A DNA stretch of 64,000 nt from Isoperla grammatica. Lineage: Eukaryota; Arthropoda; Insecta; Plecoptera; Perlodidae. The DNA lies in assembly GCA_945910005.1 (NCBI GenBank), contig OX246746.1, positions 26,993,075 through 27,057,074 on the forward strand. Reading direction: 5' to 3'. Shown here piece after piece: positions 61,161 to 64,000 of this stretch. Positions within the stretch are counted from its first letter, which is position 1, and each line of letters starts with the position of its first letter. Position numbers and translations under genes: made by a program. The notes beneath the pieces were generated by a model that worked only from the letters and a program-made list of their open reading frames with translations, made no database searches and was not told the DNA's origin.

Positions 61161-62919
61161 TTTTTAATATTTACATCTATCCCATGTTGAGTTTTTACGT
61201 AGCACGGTTTGATGGTACCTATATCTTTTAATTAAGGCTACCAGTTCGTCCATATTTACCTCAATGAATGAAGCTAAGCTTAGAGTAGAATAAATGTGTT
61301 CTTGTTGACTGGGTATTGGGTTGGTCCTGGTCCATGTCACCTCATCCCGCGCATATGTAGAAAACCTCTGTTAACAGTTAACTTTTGACAAGTAAATGAA
61401 TCCAGAAATAAAGCTTGTTCCGATAAGATACGATGCTCCAATTCAAAATAACATTTAAATAAAACAATTGCAAAACAAATAAAATATGAATGTAAAACTA
61501 CCTGTAGCTGTATTTGTGTTTCATTAACACTTATCTAAACATAAAATGTACACGTAGCTAGGACGGATAAGACTGGTGTGCTCCATACAGCAGGGATTCC
61601 TAGTCCTACAAATAAAAATTATTTGCGGAACTGAATGGACATCATTTATTCTTCACTCTAGATTTGATTCCTCTTGATGTGGCTGGTTATGTTTGGTTGG
61701 ACGCCGCTTAGCCGGGCTCTTATTGCAAGGGTGAAGAAGTGAGCTGATTCAGAGGAGATAGAAGAGGGGTAGGTTTTGACGGAATGCTGGCAAGGCCATC
61801 AAAAGAAAATACCGTTAAGAAAGCTTTGAAGAAGAGAAAGATTCGAGAGATATAGATGGTGACGAAGGTAATCATCTTTCTCTCACAAAAAGAAAGTAAG
61901 GGCGGAACGCTAAACGCCACGAGAATTCACATTCAGTATGAAATATAGAACGTATAGGCTGAACCAGACCGCAAACGGTTCCCAAGAGACAGTCGACATG
62001 GAAAATGATGTAGGTGGGACGTGGAAAATTGCATAATTATTCACGTGCCCTGTTGAAATAACATTACGCTTTAAAGCCCTGCTTGTGATATAGGATAAAA
62101 AGAAATCATCGTGACAATTCCGTATTCATTGCGGTGGATTTTACGTTTTTAAATTAAATCCTTGTGGACATTATATATACCGTAACAGATCTGACAAAAC
62201 ACAGAAGAAATGTGGTGGTTTTTCTTCTTGGTCGGGATTATGCGGGCGGTGGCCGGAAACAGGTGCGCGAATAAACGTTGTCACGATTTTCAAGCAAAAC
62301 GTTTCAAGTTATTATTTTACTGTGTTTACTGTTCAAAATTTATCTTTTAGAAATTTGCCTGTAGAAATTATAGGGGAACCTTTTCAGAACGGTTTTACCA
62401 TTTATTACATTTATTTAGATTTTTGAAAATATAACAAACTAACATTTTTTAATAAGACGTTTTTTGACGACGAGACGTTAAGCCCCATTAAACATAACTT
62501 TTTGGGTTTAATGGTTACACCATTTAAACACAATGCACAAACAATTTACAACACAACCTTAGATGTATTAATTCATAAATTCATCGTGTTTATTAAATAT
62601 CACTCTGTCTACGCTAATAGTAATTACGCTGAACCTCCAAACCAGCCGCGACAAATTCTAATCGCCAAAATAATGTTGACCTACCAGGTTGCATTCTTCT
62701 CACGAAAATCAAATCATTATAATGTATCTAAACACCACGGATTTTTAACTACGCCGTTTGACAGTGCCCAACAGCTGTAAGGCAGTCGACGCATTGCAGG
62801 GCCTATATTACTGTGCAGTGCAACATTTTACGAACTTGGGGATGTAGCTTGTACAATTGGAAACCTTGTTTTGTACAGTTGAAAAATGTTCATAACACGA
62901 AGTGAAAAGATTTAAAGAC

Positions 62920-62923
<4 letters not shown>
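61161..62923. other. No gene seen
   Basis: No recognised gene or repeat. The 92-codon frame at 62502-62780 has ordinary composition but no known motif. Confidence 0.5.
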
Positions 62924-63010
<87 letters not shown>

Positions 63011-63092
63011 GTTATTATTATTATTATTTTTATTATTATCATCATTATTATTATTATTTTTATTAAAATTATTATTATTATTATTATTATTG
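62924..63092. repeat. (TTA)n microsatellite
   Basis: About 55 TTA/ATT units, uninterrupted in the first 85 bases, then with GTT, TTTT and ATC variants to the right. Confidence 0.95.
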
Positions 63093-63841
63093 TTATAATT
63101 TTGTTTTAAGATTTAAAATTATATGTTTAATTCCACCTTGTATTTACTACCGTATTTGTGAGAAAACGAGATAAAGTACCAGTAAAAGTGAAATACTAAT
63201 TTACACCATCGGATTATGTATAGGTTCTCAAATTGCAAGCAATTAGGTAATATGTGCAGTAGGAAAAAATATACCCAGACGCATTGAATATTCTCGAACC
63301 ACTCGCTCGCCCGTCGCCCAATATACATGTCCTTGATTGTGCTTCATTGGCAGTAAATCCAGTGCATGTCTATTTTACTCTCCATATTCATGAGGATTAT
63401 CTCATATCATTAACCTCCAGGACATCAACAGTGATTTATAATAATTGGACATTGGTTCTCAATTATCCACAATGTCAATATTGAGTTATCAGATGTAACG
63501 GCCATTCAGGATATCAGGTGGAGTGCAAATGCCCTCATGAAATTCAGATAAAAATAAAACCGGGGTGTATAGATCATACCTACCGTTCTTATGTAGAGGT
63601 ATAACCAGGAACCTATCGGTAAGTTTCAATTGCAACTCACTCTAAATGAAACTGATCTGATTGAAACTTACATTCTGCAGAGAGACTAGAGAGTTAGGTG
63701 CATTTTATGAGGTCGGACAATGGACCTCGTTAAAGACTGGGGAATAGTGATGACGGCGCTAGCATCTTTGAATGGTGGGGCCAAGGGGGGGGGGGGACAC
63801 GCGACGTAAATATACGTTTTTTTACTTGGAATGGCGGCTGT

Positions 63842-63872
<31 letters not shown>

Positions 63873-64000
63873 TCTTAAGACTGACTCACAATTGAAATAA
63901 GAGTGTATTGAAACTTCTCTTCAATTAAGTTGGTTCGAAATAAGGTACATCATGGATCATGGAAAATTGAAATAAGAAATGGAATCGATTTATTTATTAT
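63093..64000. other. No gene seen; hairpin and G/TG tracts
   Basis: The stretch holds a short hairpin (TAAGTTTCAAT at 63620-63630 with its exact inverse at 63660-63670), a 12-base G run at 63785-63796, and a (TG)n tract of about 17 bases followed by about 17 G at 63839-63872. No gene recognised. Confidence 0.65.

Overview
This 64 kb window looks like gene-poor, repeat-rich nuclear DNA from an invertebrate animal, most likely an arthropod and possibly an insect. The grounds are AT-rich sequence, many long (TAA)n/(TTA)n microsatellites, tRNA-derived SINEs, a 5S rRNA-derived SINE, several hAT-type MITEs and a Tc1/mariner-type foldback element. The taxon is an inference; no conserved protein-coding gene fixes it. 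I found no convincing exon chain, no rRNA or tRNA gene that looks functional, no CRISPR array and nothing prokaryotic. Open frames longer than about 100 codons are all produced by simple repeats (CAA, TAA, 15-bp and 57-bp units) or are unrecognised short frames.

Layout. 0-5 kb: a direct duplication, a hammerhead-like motif and a 584-bp near-perfect foldback element flanked by TA. 5-16 kb: mostly featureless DNA with two copies of an old foldback family (10.2-10.6 and 14.5-14.9 kb), an AAGGC microsatellite, a SINE/(TAA)n cluster (13.1-13.6 kb) and a 7-bp minisatellite (15.65-15.83 kb). 16-26 kb: further SINEs, a Charlie-like hAT MITE with 8-bp target duplication (19.4-19.7 kb), a 57-bp tandem array (22.8-23.4 kb) and the 5S-derived SINE (25.5-25.85 kb). 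28-34 kb: long C tracts, a 280-bp (CAA)n tract, a 15-bp minisatellite and a local duplication flanking a (TAA)n tract. 34-43 kb: little recognisable beyond one SINE, a G-quadruplex-type motif and unrecognised coding-like frames at 41.2-41.8 kb. 43.3-48.46 kb: a satellite array of 142-bp units with higher-order structure, ending in a 200-bp assembly gap. 50-52 kb: a duplicated dispersed element carrying three copies of a short signal-peptide-like ORF. 52-59 kb: SINEs, microsatellites and a cluster of hAT elements, one with an internal 'empty site' control and one nested in another repeat, plus a probable LINE 3' end. 59-64 kb: one MITE, (CT)n and (TTA)n tracts and quiet DNA.

The parts do not act as a pathway. 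What links them is mobile-element history: SINEs that end in TAA runs, MITEs inserted into older repeats, and local tandem amplification. The strongest leads are the higher-order satellite with an internal 7-2-7 palindrome, the foldback hairpin, the two hAT MITEs that share a GC-rich internal module, and the repeat-borne short ORFs.
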